Of a DNA stretch of 64,000 nucleotides, positions 45,250 through 55,818 are shown in pieces. The DNA lies in NCBI GenBank assembly GCA_025738555.1, contig JAOVFP010000001.1, positions 6,138,001 through 6,202,000 of the forward strand, written 5' to 3'. This stretch comes from Cyathus striatus (taxonomy: Eukaryota > Basidiomycota > Agaricomycetes > Agaricales > Nidulariaceae). The translations under genes and the position numbers were made by a program. The first letter of the stretch is position 1, and every line of letters starts with the position of its first letter. The notes beneath the pieces are model-generated. The model saw only the letters and a program-made list of their open reading frames with translations. It had not been told where the DNA came from and searched no databases.

Positions 45250-47050
45250 ATGTATTACAATGGTTCAGGAGTGCATTCTGTAGCCTTTTCACATGATGGA
45301 ACTCAGGTAGTACTTGGCTCAGTAGATAAAACTATCAGAGTATGGAATGTGGAGATTGGAAAAACCATTGCTGGACCATTTGAAGGCCACAGTGAAGCAG
45401 TGTCATCAGTAGCATTCTCTCCAGATGGGAAGCAAGTGATATCTGGCTCAGAAGATAAAACTGTCAGAGTATGGAATGTGGAGAGTGGAAAAACTATTGC
45501 TGGGCCACTTGGGGGCCACAGTAAAGCAGTAACATCAGTAGCATTCTCTCCAGATGGAAAACAAGTGATGTCTGGCTCATATGATCAAACTGTCAGAGTA
45601 TGGAATGTGGAGAGTGGAAAAACCATTGCTGGACCATTTGAAGGCCACAGTGAAGCAGTGACATCAGTAGCATTCTCTCCAGATGGGAAATAAGTTGTGT
45701 CTGGCTCATGGGATCAAACTGTCAGGGTATGGAATGTAGGGAGTGGAGAAACCATTGCTGGACAATTTAAAGGCCACAGTAAAGCAGTAACATCAGTGAC
45801 ATTCTCTCCAGATGGAAAACAAGTGGTGTCTGGTGCATGGGATCAAACTGTCAGGGTATGGAATGTAGAGAGTGGAAAAACTATTGCTGGGCCATTTGAA
45901 GGCCACAATGAAGCAGTGACATCAGTGGCATTCTCTCCAGATGGAAAACAAGTGGTGTCTGGCTCAGAAGATAAAACTGTCAGAGTATGGAATGTAAACA
46001 GTGAAAAGACTATTGCTAGACCATTTGAAGGCCACAGCAAAGCAGTGACATCAGTAGCATTCTCTCCAGATGGGAAACAAGTGGTGTCTGGCTCACTTGA
46101 TCAAACTGTCAGAGTATGGAATATGCAGAGTGGAAAAACCATTTCTGGACCATCTGGAGGCCACAGTGAAGCAGTATCATCAGTATCATTCTCTCCAGAT
46201 GGAAAACAAGTGGTGTCTGGTTCACGGGATCAAACTGTCAGAGTATGGAATGTGGAGAGTGGAAAAACCATTGCTGGACCATTTGAAGGCCACAGTGAAG
46301 CAGTGAGATCAGTGACATTCTCTCCAGATGGAAAACAAGTGGTATCTGGCTCATGGGATCAAACTGTCAGAGTATGGAATGTGGAGACTGGAAAAACTAT
46401 TGCTGGACCATTTGATGGTCACAGTTTACCAGTGACATCAGTAGCATTCTCTCCAGATGAAAAACAAGTGGTGTCTGGCTCAGAAGATAAAAGTATGGAA
46501 TGTGGAGAGTGGGAAAACTATTGCTGGACCATTTGAAGGCCACAGTGAAGAAGTGACATCAGTGGCTTTCTCTCCAGATGGCAAACAAGTGGTGTCTGGC
46601 TCACAGGATCAAACTGTCAGAGTATGGAATGTAGAGAGTAGAAAAACTATTGCAGGACTATTTGAAGGTCACAGAAAAGCAGTGTCATCAGTGGCATTCT
46701 CTCCAGATGGAAAACAAGTGGTATCTGGCTCATGGGATCAAACTATTAGAGTATGGAATATGGAAACTGGAAAAACTATTGCAGGACCATTTGCAGGCCA
46801 CAGTTTATCAGTTAGATCAGTGGCATTCTCTCCAGATGGAAAACATGTGGTGTCTGGCTCATTTGATCAAACTGTCAGAGTATGGAATGTAGAGAGTGGA
46901 AAAACCATTGCTGGACCATTTGAAGGCCACAGTGAAGCAGTGACATCAGTAGCATTCTCTCCAGATGGAAAACAAGTGGTATCTGGCTCATCAGATCAAA
47001 CTGTTAGGATATGGAATGTGGAGACTGGAAAAACTATTGCTGAATCATTT
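45250..47050 (+). repeat. 14 homogenised WD40 repeats of about 129 bp
   Basis: Units are SVAFSPDGKQVVSGS-x-D-QTVRVWNVESGKTIAGPFEGHSEAV. They are more alike than the NWD1 units: most have HSEAV or HSKAV after the previous blade and DQT or DKT in the loop. DGKQ is nearly universal where NWD1 has DGTQ. This is the expected mark of within-gene unit exchange. Confidence 0.85.
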
Positions 47051-47593
47051 AAAGCTCTAGCTGATCATTCTGTTGAACCACAGAGTAAATACACACTCTT
47101 AGACCATTATATAAAAATCCAGCTACTTGGAGGATATAAAGTGCTCAAATCTTGTTCTGAAGATGGCTGGGCAGAAGAAAAAAAACATAAATTATTATTT
47201 TGGGTTCCTACTCATTGTAGAGGACATCTGTGCAGTCTTGAAACAATTCAAATATTGTCAGATTTTGAAATGTGTCAGATTGATTTAACCAATTTTGTAT
47301 GTGGATCCAACTGGACCCAATGTGAAACTGGCTCACCTACTCTTCCCAAAGATATTGAACTTTATGTAACTCACATGTTCAAGCATTCTGATGTTATGGA
47401 AGAAGACAATAAAAACATATACTCTGATTCCATTAATAATGAAGAAGGGCAAGAAGACTCCAAACATTTTGGTACTCCAATGGAAGAACAAAAGAACATC
47501 TGTTTAAATTCATCTTTTTCTACCCAATTAGGTGTTTTACTGATAATTACTTTTTCTGTTTATATTATAGTAAAAATCACCACTGAATATTGA

Positions 47594-49613
47594 TAGTATC
47601 TGTACTATGGAATCCTCTGTATTGTAATATATTCCACTACACATGATGACCAAAGGTGATGGTAATCAAACATTTTTCCCACACAAATGAGAATGGTCTT
47701 GCACATCTTCTGGAATGTACCATATTGCCCACTCTTCTGAATGCCTTATAAATTTGGACATATGTTCTTTATAGTGTATTGTACTGTGTAATAAAATTAG
47801 GGCTCATTACATGATCTCAGTGACACAGTATAAGGTATTGTTCTTTGAAGCCACATTTTTGTTAGAAAGATGATTCATTAATCTACAGAACACTTTGAGG
47901 GCTATGGAATAATTCAAAATTTCTCTGAAACATAACAGGTATATAAAAATATCTGATGCAAAAGTTATAAATAAGCTATTCTATTTCCCCACTAAAAATT
48001 AGAGCAGTAATTTTGACCACACATAATTAGCTCATGTGTTTCATCTTCTACTAATGAATATTATCCTCTACATGTGCTAATAACATACCTTTTGCATAAT
48101 ACTCATCTGAATCGAATGCTATACATATATTTATATATTACTGTAGTTCAGTACCAGTCTATATGGCATAAAAGCATGTAATTTTTCATTCACTCAAGTC
48201 TGATATAAAGGAAGGCTCAAGAACCTATCATTATATCTTGGTACACAGATGCCTGTATCTTTTAGTATTTTGCTGTCATATAATAAATATATACCACATC
48301 ATATATCTAGAATATTATGAAGAAACACACACACTAATGACTGCTTGTATGTTACAGATGTAGCTGATGAACTACTGTATTGTTCTGTATGGAGGCAATT
48401 GTCATGTGTCATTCTGACCTCATTGTGTCACTAATTTGATAGTTTGTCATACATCATGGCAAACCAGTTGCTTCATGGGGGAGCATGACATAAAGGCCTG
48501 AATTTTCGGGAATAGCCAAAAATCCAAGAAAAAGCAGAAATATATTCTCTACCTTGCTTGTTAAATGTAGTAAGTTACCATTTCATTCAATTCAACACAG
48601 GGTGAGCACTGTGACAGCAAAATCCACCATGAGCATTTGACACTCCTATGGATCTCACCATAACATTTGATCAACTTCAACAGTCCTCAACAATACTCAA
48701 CTAATAATGACTAAAAAGAACACACATGAACAAACCCAAATAGCATTATAAGAACATTTTAATACAGCTACAAGAATTCCATGAGGTTTAAGTCTATTTT
48801 ATGCTAGAAGAACCTTTGGTGCATTGTGTGCTACTATCTGTCACACAGAACCCTTTTGGCACTTGGCCACCATGATGTGTGACAGGGCCTCAATGGCATG
48901 TGACTGTCAAATTGAATGAAATAATACAGTAAAAATAACTCCAAGGCTGCATTTTTCACCAGAGAAATTTTCACTCTTTATACACATATTGCAAAGTGTG
49001 TATATTATTTATTAACTCATACTCTGCATAACTTAAAATTTAATAGACAACACTCCAAGGAGCAGTATATTTATGTGAGAAGTTGGGGATTGCATCTCAC
49101 CCTTGTCCAATGTCAAAGAGTTTGACTGAGGGGTCTGTAGGGTGAGTACTAATGAAGCTAACAGTGTTAATATTATATATATATATTGTTTACAGGCTAC
49201 TATAGGGTAATTTGGACATGTCTATTATGCAAGAGCCCAAGCCACCCACCTTCAGCACTAGTAGACTCATAGATCACATTGTCAAGTTGATTGTATAAAG
49301 AATGAGATAAATACAAGTTAGTATTCTTAATAATATATGGTATACTCACCTGTATACCTGTATTTTAGGCCTTTTGTCTCATTGATAAGGTAAGTTTTCA
49401 ATGCTTAATTTGATATTGTTGCTCATCTATTACCAAAAGGGACATTCCTCAACAAAATTTGCTTTGAAATAACATCCCCCTCAATGAGCTAAGGTAGCTA
49501 AGAATCAGATTAAGGCCATTTTCAAGTATGTAAACAGCAAATCCTCATTTACCTTTGATATGTGGATGTCTAAGGTGGGGAATCCATATATTTCCATTGT
49601 TGTTCATTACATA
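47594..49613. other. CpG-poor intergenic, no gene seen
   Basis: About 2 kb of AT-rich sequence after NWD2. The first 100 bp resemble the NWD1 3' flank. No coding, RNA or repeat structure was recognised beyond microsatellite-like ATATAT runs. Confidence 0.45.
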
Positions 49614-49615
49614 TA

Positions 49616-50013
49616 CCACCTCAGACAGGGTAAAATTGGGGAAGGGTAAATATGGTACAAACATATTTAGTTAAAATTTAGAATATGTTATCAAATATAT
49701 TTGCCATACATATTTATAAACAATTTCAGAAAGAGAACATGGATTGGTTTATTGTACAGATAATAAAACAAAGTCAAAGTATGTGACATGCAAATATCCT
49801 TACTGAAAAATTTCTGATTGGCTAACAATGGATATGGGATTGTGACATATTCATAATCAGTTTGAACAATTGGGACACAGAGCAAATGCCCATTCCAACT
49901 TACAATACAGACTTTAATCTGAGATAATAACAGATTTTGATCATCATTCTAATTGTAAACAAAATCTGTTTGTACCATATTTACCTTACTCTGATTTGAC
50001 CTTGTCTGAGGTG
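49616..50013. mobile_element. TA-flanked MITE, 398 bp
   Basis: Inverted ends of about 50 bp: ACCTCAGACAGGGTAAAATT on the left and, reversed, ACCTCAGACAAGGTCAAATC on the right. Both continue to GGTAAATATGGTACAAACA. TA on both sides (49614-49615 and 50014-50015). Tc1/mariner-type duplication. No coding sequence. Confidence 0.65.
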
Positions 50014-50388
50014 TACTGTACTATTTTGACCAGCTGTTTGCACCTATTTGAGTGTGATGGTGTGGTAGAGTAAACTCAAGGACATGTAGCAAGCATCACA
50101 CCTGACTGATAGATATTAACTACAACAATCCTAGAATAGAGTAGTTAGTATGGTAACAGAGCAATAATAACTTAGCTTAGTAGATTGAATATATTGGTTG
50201 ACACTCCCAGTTGACTTTGTAGCTCAATAGACTCAGTATGTGCTTGCAGAGTTAAAGTCAGAAAAAGAAAGGTGAAATTTCCCTCTCAAGTCCTAACTTG
50301 AGGTATATACATGAATGGTAATCAAAACAGAATAGCACATGTGTGCTCTCATGTCACCAGAGCCCAGGGAATTGGTAAGTAAAGGAAA
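50014..50388. other. AT-rich intergenic, no gene seen
   Basis: Nothing recognised. Confidence 0.4.
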
Positions 50389-50509
50389 TCATATGAAATA
50401 AAAGGCTTGGATACAAAAGATTGTCATGTAAAAAGGAACAGGTAAGGTAACAAAAGTATGGTAAGAAAAAGAGAACATGTTGGTAAAAGTGGAATGCAAT
50501 AACTTACCA

Positions 50510-50775
50510 CCCACAATACCCTTCAAACCAGTGCTCGACATTGGTGACTCTCTCTTGACATTACCAGCTAACACACAATGTTGGAGATGATGACAAGCTA
50601 CTCTCCCCAAAGTAGCATTGCAGTGGACTAGGCTGCATACTTGACAACATGTGGTTGGTGGTGGGGTGCACTGTTGTTGGACACCAGCTGTTGGAATATC
50701 AGAAGTGAAAGCAGAGAATACAAAGTCTAGAATAATGATGTAACAGAAAATGAGGGTAATGATGATGAATTGCAA
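50510..50775 (-). pseudogene. hydrophobin-like relic (5' part)
   Basis: From the ATG at 50775 the frame gives a hydrophobic secretion-signal-like start (MQFIIITLIFCYIIILDFVF) and then IPTAGVQQQCTPPPTTCCQ. The QQC...CC pairing after a signal peptide is how class I hydrophobins begin. The remaining cysteine pattern is not kept in frame: downstream residues are His/Cys-rich but do not fit. A GTAAGT follows VGG at about 50507. I read it as a decayed hydrophobin gene, with chance resemblance as the alternative. Confidence 0.35.
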
Positions 50776-51819
50776 AAGGAGAAAAGATGATCAAAAAGAA
50801 ATTGAAATATAAATGAATGGATAATATCTGTCCCAGTGCCTTAACCCGAGTCCCTTACCCTTCCACCAGTAAGAACATAGCATGGTGAGGGTAAAGACCC
50901 AGTCATATGCCTTGGCATTCAAAACACCAGTCTTGAGGACCAAATGAGTGTCTTGATAAGAAAGAGGGGTCTTGAGTGGGTGTGCAACCCTAAGCCCTAG
51001 TGTATTGCACTGTCTGAGGGGTGCATAATGCCCAGAAGATCTGAATGTTGTCCAGATAAACCTTGAGGAGACATGCTGAAAACCTAGAGAATACAAGGAA
51101 AGTAGAAAGCAGTGGGTAAAACAGAAAGCAGCAAGTGGAATGTGTTGTAGTGTAAGTGAGACACAACAGCACATACGCACATCATGTGTTGTTTGGCATC
51201 GGCTTCCCAGTATTTGGTAAAGCTGCACTGTGTCTCTAAATTCACATCAGGGAATGAAATTGCAGGAAACCAAATGTACTGCTCACACAGTGTGTTTTAG
51301 AGCAAACATAATAAATAGAAATGAAACAATAGTAATTTAGAATAGACAGAAATAAGAATTAAAGGATAAAAGATCAAAGAAACAAAGTAAGTTGAATTAT
51401 AAGTATAATACTGGGTTATATCAGTATACCAACTACTCCCTCCACAATGGCCAGAACCTCTATTTGATGGTGACTGAAGTGTGTGACAAATATTGTGTAC
51501 TGTTTGTAGAAAACTCCATTTGCTAAGCATACCTTATAATAACCACATTATTTTTCTCCAATGTTCTCTGTACCTCTGCCCATGACCCTCTGTGACCAGT
51601 GACAAAGTCATTCAACTGTTCTGTTCATGAGCCCTTGTGATGCATGACTGAACAGTTGGTCAAAATGGTACAGTACTCTCCACCTGATTATCCCAACAAG
51701 TGGAAGTTGAAAAATGAACAGCTGGTATTTGAGTGAGTTAATGGGCCCCACACTGGAGTCAATACAGCAGATATCCTTATGAAAGCAATGGATCAATATG
51801 GTCTTCACAGAAAGGTAGG
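50776..51819. other. no gene assigned
   Basis: Frames on the minus strand (50791-51228 and others) are open but show no motif I recognise, and base use is like the surrounding intergenic DNA. Confidence 0.4.
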
Positions 51820-51821
51820 TA

Positions 51822-51980
51822 CAGTGGAGTGCAAAAAGAATGAGCACATTATTTTGCAATATCTCTGGAACAGATCTATATATTCATAACCTGTAAAATG
51901 TGAAAAATAATATACCATTTTGTCTTTGAATTAGTTGTAAAAACATTTCCTAAAAAGGAAACTCTCTTGATATATGAACA
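51822..51980 (+). repeat. Tc1/mariner-like terminus repeat, copy 1
   Basis: Preceded by TA, it starts CAGTGGAGTGCAAAAAGAAT, a Tc1-type end. The following 130 bp, with AACCTGTAAAATGTGAAAAA and CCTAAAAAGGAAACTCTC, recur in reverse at 54757-54890. No transposase is recognisable between the two copies. Confidence 0.5.
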
Positions 51981-51984
51981 GAAA

Positions 51985-52335
51985 TAAAAAAAGCACACTT
52001 TTAGAGGGATTAAGAACCTACAGAACCCAGAAAAAGTATATGTTATAGTACTCTATTAATTAAGAAAAATAATTTTATATCATAAAATTTGGACTAGTTA
52101 ATTGATAGATAAAAAAAATAGAAATGTTCAAAATTCAGCTATTTTGGCAAATTTTTGGTTCCTCATGCCAGGGGTTGGCATATTTTGGGTTTATTTTGTG
52201 GTGAACCACATCATAAATATTTATGATCTAAAATGTATCTTGTTCAGCTCATTGGGTAGTATAACATTTATTTTTTCTGGGTTCTGTAGGTGCTTTCTTA
52301 ATTCCTCTGAAAGTGTGCCTTTTTTATTTTGCTTC
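51985..52335. repeat. inverted repeat of about 110-bp arms
   Basis: Arms at about 51985-52090 and 52215-52335 share GCACACTTTTAGAGGGATTA, CTACAGAACCCAGAAAAA and TATATCATAAA in opposite orientation. The spacer holds a second palindrome around TTGGCAAATTTTTGGTTCC. Foldback or MITE-like; no target duplication could be defined. Confidence 0.5.
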
Positions 52336-52359
52336 AACATGTGAAGGCAGAAAAGGGAC

Positions 52360-52563
52360 TCACATTTTACCTCTTGTAGGATGAGATGATGAGTTTGAGT
52401 TGTCATTTTCATGATCAATTATGATGTCATCAATTAAATCATTGTCTGTTTCAGTGTTGGTTGAAGGTGTTATATTGTTGAAGGTTTCCTTATCTGTTTG
52501 TGAAATGAAATCCCATAAGGACATATTATGCAGGGCAGGACCATGGAAAACATACCACCTCAT
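52360..52563 (-). pseudogene. possible Helitron-type protein fragment
   Basis: The frame contains MRWYVFHGPALHNMSLWDFI followed by an acidic, Asp/Asn-rich stretch. The Y-x2-R/H-x2-L-x-MSL-[YW]-[DE] pattern recalls a segment of Helitron-associated proteins in basidiomycetes. The fragment is only about 68 codons with no neighbouring helicase or Rep motif, so the call is weak. Confidence 0.25.
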
Positions 52564-53569
52564 TTAACTGACATTTATTTACCATGATAAGTCAATGAGG
52601 GGGACTTTTAAATTAATAAGTGATTAAACACAGGGAGGGGCAAGGATGCTTGAAAATTGTATTAAAAGAGATCTGTTAATATTCAACAATCTTGAGTTTA
52701 AGAGTTGGAGTAAGTTCCACACAGCCAGCAGCTATGTATTTGTATTGTTACTTGTAGTTTCTCTAAAATAGATCAGATATGTACTGTACAGTTTGGTTGT
52801 TTCACACAATTATAATGTATATAAGCCAGTAGCCCCTACAACTAACAGTTCACCATCCAACATCCTGTTCTGAACCATACAATGATTCCTGCCCTCTTGA
52901 CCTGCATCATATCACACCTGAAATGTTATTCACAGGCCCATAAATTGCTCTTCTTAACTGCCACTAAGTGCCAAGCACTCAGAACTACATAGGTAAGGTC
53001 CTTGCTCCTATTTTCACTTACAGGAATAAGCTATGATAATGAGTGGTCATATGCTGAAATTATCTTAGCGTGGGAGAACTACAAGTATATTATATTATAC
53101 CCACCCACCGAGAGTCCAACACTATTCTCACCATTGACAACTTGCTTAATCCCCAAGGCAGAACACACATATGCGAACCTTTGACTGAATGAAGGTACAC
53201 ATGAAGAACTAGAATCTGTCTTCTCTTCCATGACTCATACATTCAATTGTTATTATATTCAATCTGGTCCTAACCCCTCCAGATGAGCACAAAAAGTAAC
53301 AATACAGATATAAGTAAGTACATAATATAAATTTAAAAATCCTTCTTCCTAACCAATAATGCACCACCTCTGATTGCCACCCATCTCTGAAGCAGAACAA
53401 CTCTCACTCTGCTGGAAGAACTGTATGAAGGGATGATCTCTGCTGATGACTGACCTGAGCTGCATTCAGAATCCATCAAGTCATTGCCTGAGTTGATGGA
53501 GATTGAAGAGAAGAGCATAGTGTGAGCTGATGCTTAACTGCTTCCTACTTCGATCCCTCTGCTTTTCAT
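52564..53569. other. AT-rich intergenic, no gene seen
   Basis: No conserved frame or repeat recognised. Minus-strand frames at 53209-53518 are short and may belong to decayed 3' sequence of the methyltransferase-like relic. Confidence 0.4.
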
Positions 53570-53805
53570 TTAGCTTTGAATGAGTGCTTTGTAGATGATG
53601 TCTGCACCTAGAATCATGTCGAATGGTTCATGTAGGGGTGCTGTTGGGGTGGATGTAGGGAAGAGGGACCAGTCTAAGATGTGTGCCTGTATGGATACAA
53701 TAGGAGACGTCATTATGAGGTTGGATGGAGGGAAGATGTTGAATTTGAGGTTTGTTAGGACTGTCACATAGTAGTCTGTTGCTATTATGGGCTAAATTTG
53801 ATATG
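53570..53805 (-). pseudogene. lysine-methyltransferase-like (Methyltransf_16) exon relic
   Basis: The frame reads PIIATDYYVTVLTNLKFNIF, then HILDWSLF and HEPFDMILGADIIYKAL before a stop at 53570. The order ATDY...VLxNL..., LDWS and FDxILGADIIY is the central core of class I methyltransferases of the FAM86/METTL21 type. The upstream SAM-binding GxGxG part is not found in frame and the protein stops just after the ADIIY motif. It is an isolated relic in CpG-poor DNA. Confidence 0.5.
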
Positions 53806-54656
53806 GCATTGAGGGAGTATATCAACTCTGATGCTCTTCTTCCGCTCATTCCCACCTTTCCTACATCCACAAAGTCATTCATCAGTTACAGCATGAATGG
53901 ACAAAAGAGTGCTGGAAGTGCCTGCCTCTAAAGCTGTATGTGGTCCAGCATAACTTGTACCTTGCTGTTCCATATGCATAGCATTACATACTAGGCTGTA
54001 CAATGTTAGTGTAGGAAATAATAGATATAGAAGACTTACAGGTAGGCTGATTGGATTTCTCTGATATGCAATGGCCACAAAAACCTGGCATCAACCTCAT
54101 GGTGTCAGAGCCATAATGAAGTAGGGGTCACCATAGGATGGAGTGGATGGAGAATAGTAAGGGGAGGGAGCAGGAGGAGGAGAGGAAGAGGAGGAAGGGA
54201 AGGGAGGGGAGTGGGGAGGGAAAGAATGGGAGTGGTGGAGAAGAAGCAGAAGACATTGTGTGTTGTGCACTTTTAAGTACAGTGCATGGACCAGGTGGCA
54301 ATGCCTTTATTTGGTACTACTAGAAGCACAGTCTGAAGTACTCATCTGATGTGCCAGAGAAGGGAAAGTCAGAGAGGAATTCAAGCTACTGAAGCTGGCA
54401 TAATGTCAATGATATTGTGGATTTGTTGCTGTGCTGCTGGTGTCCAGTCAACCAGATTTTCCTCAACAACTCTTGATCTTCTTGAATTTACTTGTCTTAC
54501 CTTGTTGTTTGTCAATTTGCCTTGCTGGACTTTTCACTGGGAATGAACAGAGAAAGAGTGGACAAGCAAGAAAGTTAGTGGTGAAGACAAGAACAAGAGG
54601 GAAAAGGATCTGAGATGAGTGAATTTTGTCAGCAGTCACAAGACTGTCACAGGGCT
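53806..54656. other. no gene assigned; purine-rich tract
   Basis: A GGAGGAGAGGAAGAGGAGG run lies at about 54170-54240. No gene recognised. Confidence 0.4.
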
Positions 54657-54756
54657 CCAGCCAATCAGGTTAAGATCCTGTTCAAGATCCTGTAAATCAC
54701 CTTATAGGGTAATCCAGACATCCCTATAACCCAACTACCTTAAAAGGTAGTGGGAA
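54657..54756 (-). repeat. CACTACCTTTTAAGGTAG repeat end, copy 2
   Basis: The reverse complement matches 33099-33200: CCCACTACCTTTTAAGGTAG, TTGGGT, TCTGGATTACC. Both have the same palindrome and both abut another repeat, suggesting a dispersed element whose terminus is this block. Confidence 0.5.
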
Positions 54757-54890
54757 TATCAAGAGAGTTTCCTTTTTAGGAATTTTTTTTTACAAATAAT
54801 TCAAAGACAAGATGGTATATTATTTTTCACATTTTACAGGTTATAAATATATAGAACATATTGCACCTTACTCATGTCATCATTGTTCAA
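54757..54890 (-). repeat. Tc1/mariner-like terminus repeat, copy 2
   Basis: Reverse copy of 51822-51980, sharing AACCTGTAAAATGTGAAAAA and the CCTAAAAAGGAAACTCTCTT end. The CAGTGGAGTGC terminus itself is degraded here. Confidence 0.45.
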
Positions 54891-55109
54891 TGATTATTAT
54901 ATGCCTTCACTCTTGCAAGGTTGATCTGACTCTTTATGAGAAATCAGAAGGATATTAAGTTGCTGAGCAAGTCTCCTGCCCCCCCAGCAGCTCAATTTGC
55001 TTTGTGCCCCTGTTGAACTAATACTCAGCTCAGCCTAACCTTTCCTTACCCTTCTTCTCATTTTGAGACCACAATGAAACTGGATACTATATATATACAG
55101 TGCCCTACT

Positions 55110-55620
55110 CTTATGTACATCACTTGTCTGTACAATCAAATGACACAGCAAGAAAAAATTGCACTTCATTCACAAAAAACCACACAAAGAGTAACATAAA
55201 TATACCATCAGTAATAGTATTTTACTTCTCTAACATCTAAACATCACAATGTCTAATGCCCATCCACTTCAGGTCCTCAACAGCTCACCACAAATGTCTA
55301 AACAGTACAATAATCCAAAAATCCCTGCACTTGTCCCACCACAGCATTCAGAATCTTAAATGCCAAAAGCTTATCTCCAACATATGCACAATATATGCAC
55401 AATAAGCACTGTGCCTTCTTTCAAAGCTACATCAAGGTTATCCATCATCAAGCAGTCCAATGAACCCCAAAACAATTCATAATTCACAATCCCCAATCTC
55501 ACCCAACACCTTAACCCCCCTTTCCCTTTCACTTTCCTCATCCCTACCATTCCTCTCCTCCTCCTCCTCCTCCTCCTCAGCAATACAGGCAAACTCAAGC
55601 ATCCACCCTTTTATCTGGAC
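55110..55620 (-). pseudogene. Ndc1-like 3' end, CpG-free extra copy
   Basis: It matches the 3' end of the Ndc1-like genes (coding strand LACIAEEEEEEEER, then GEIGD, intron, and LKEGT) and their 3' flank at 38640-38800. It lies directly before the CpG-rich C-terminus of A2. Where A2 has ACGCC, AACGTACGC and GTGCCGTG, this copy has ATGCC, AACATATGC and CACTGTG. A CTC triplet run is expanded (55556-55577). It is the tail of another, otherwise lost copy. Confidence 0.6.
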
Positions 55621-55818
55621 AAAGTGTCTCAAGAAGTGATACTGTCTCACGAAGCAGACCAACACCAATAGAAAGCAGCATCTAACCATAACATATCCAC
55701 AAAAAGCAATAAGCTGTATTTTACTTCTCTAATCACCCCATACACACACACACATCACACCAGCAAGCGCACACCTACAACACCTAACACCCAACCACCC
55801 AAACAGCCCACCACAAAT

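Larger units (their letters stand above)
43258..47593 (+). pseudogene. NACHT-WD40 (NWD) STAND protein 2, lightly damaged
   Basis: Paralogue of NWD1 with the same exons: 43258-43510, 43542-44985, 45034-47593; about 1,418 residues. N-terminal SGAQQVDARG and AIGRDQINVYNNN; Walker A GSPGSGKS (about 43600); Walker B FIIDALDEC (about 43910); helical linker; 14 WD40 repeats (45250-47050); cap with DGWAEEKK and LFWVPTH; C-terminal membrane segment GVLLIITFSVYIIVK. Unlike NWD1, the whole NACHT exon is open over about 480 codons. Lesions: one missing base in an A run near 44963, TAA at 45691-45693 (Gln in other repeats), and an 8-bp deletion at about 46490 in WD repeat 10. All differ from those in NWD1, so both copies were intact when duplicated. 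Confidence 0.85.
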
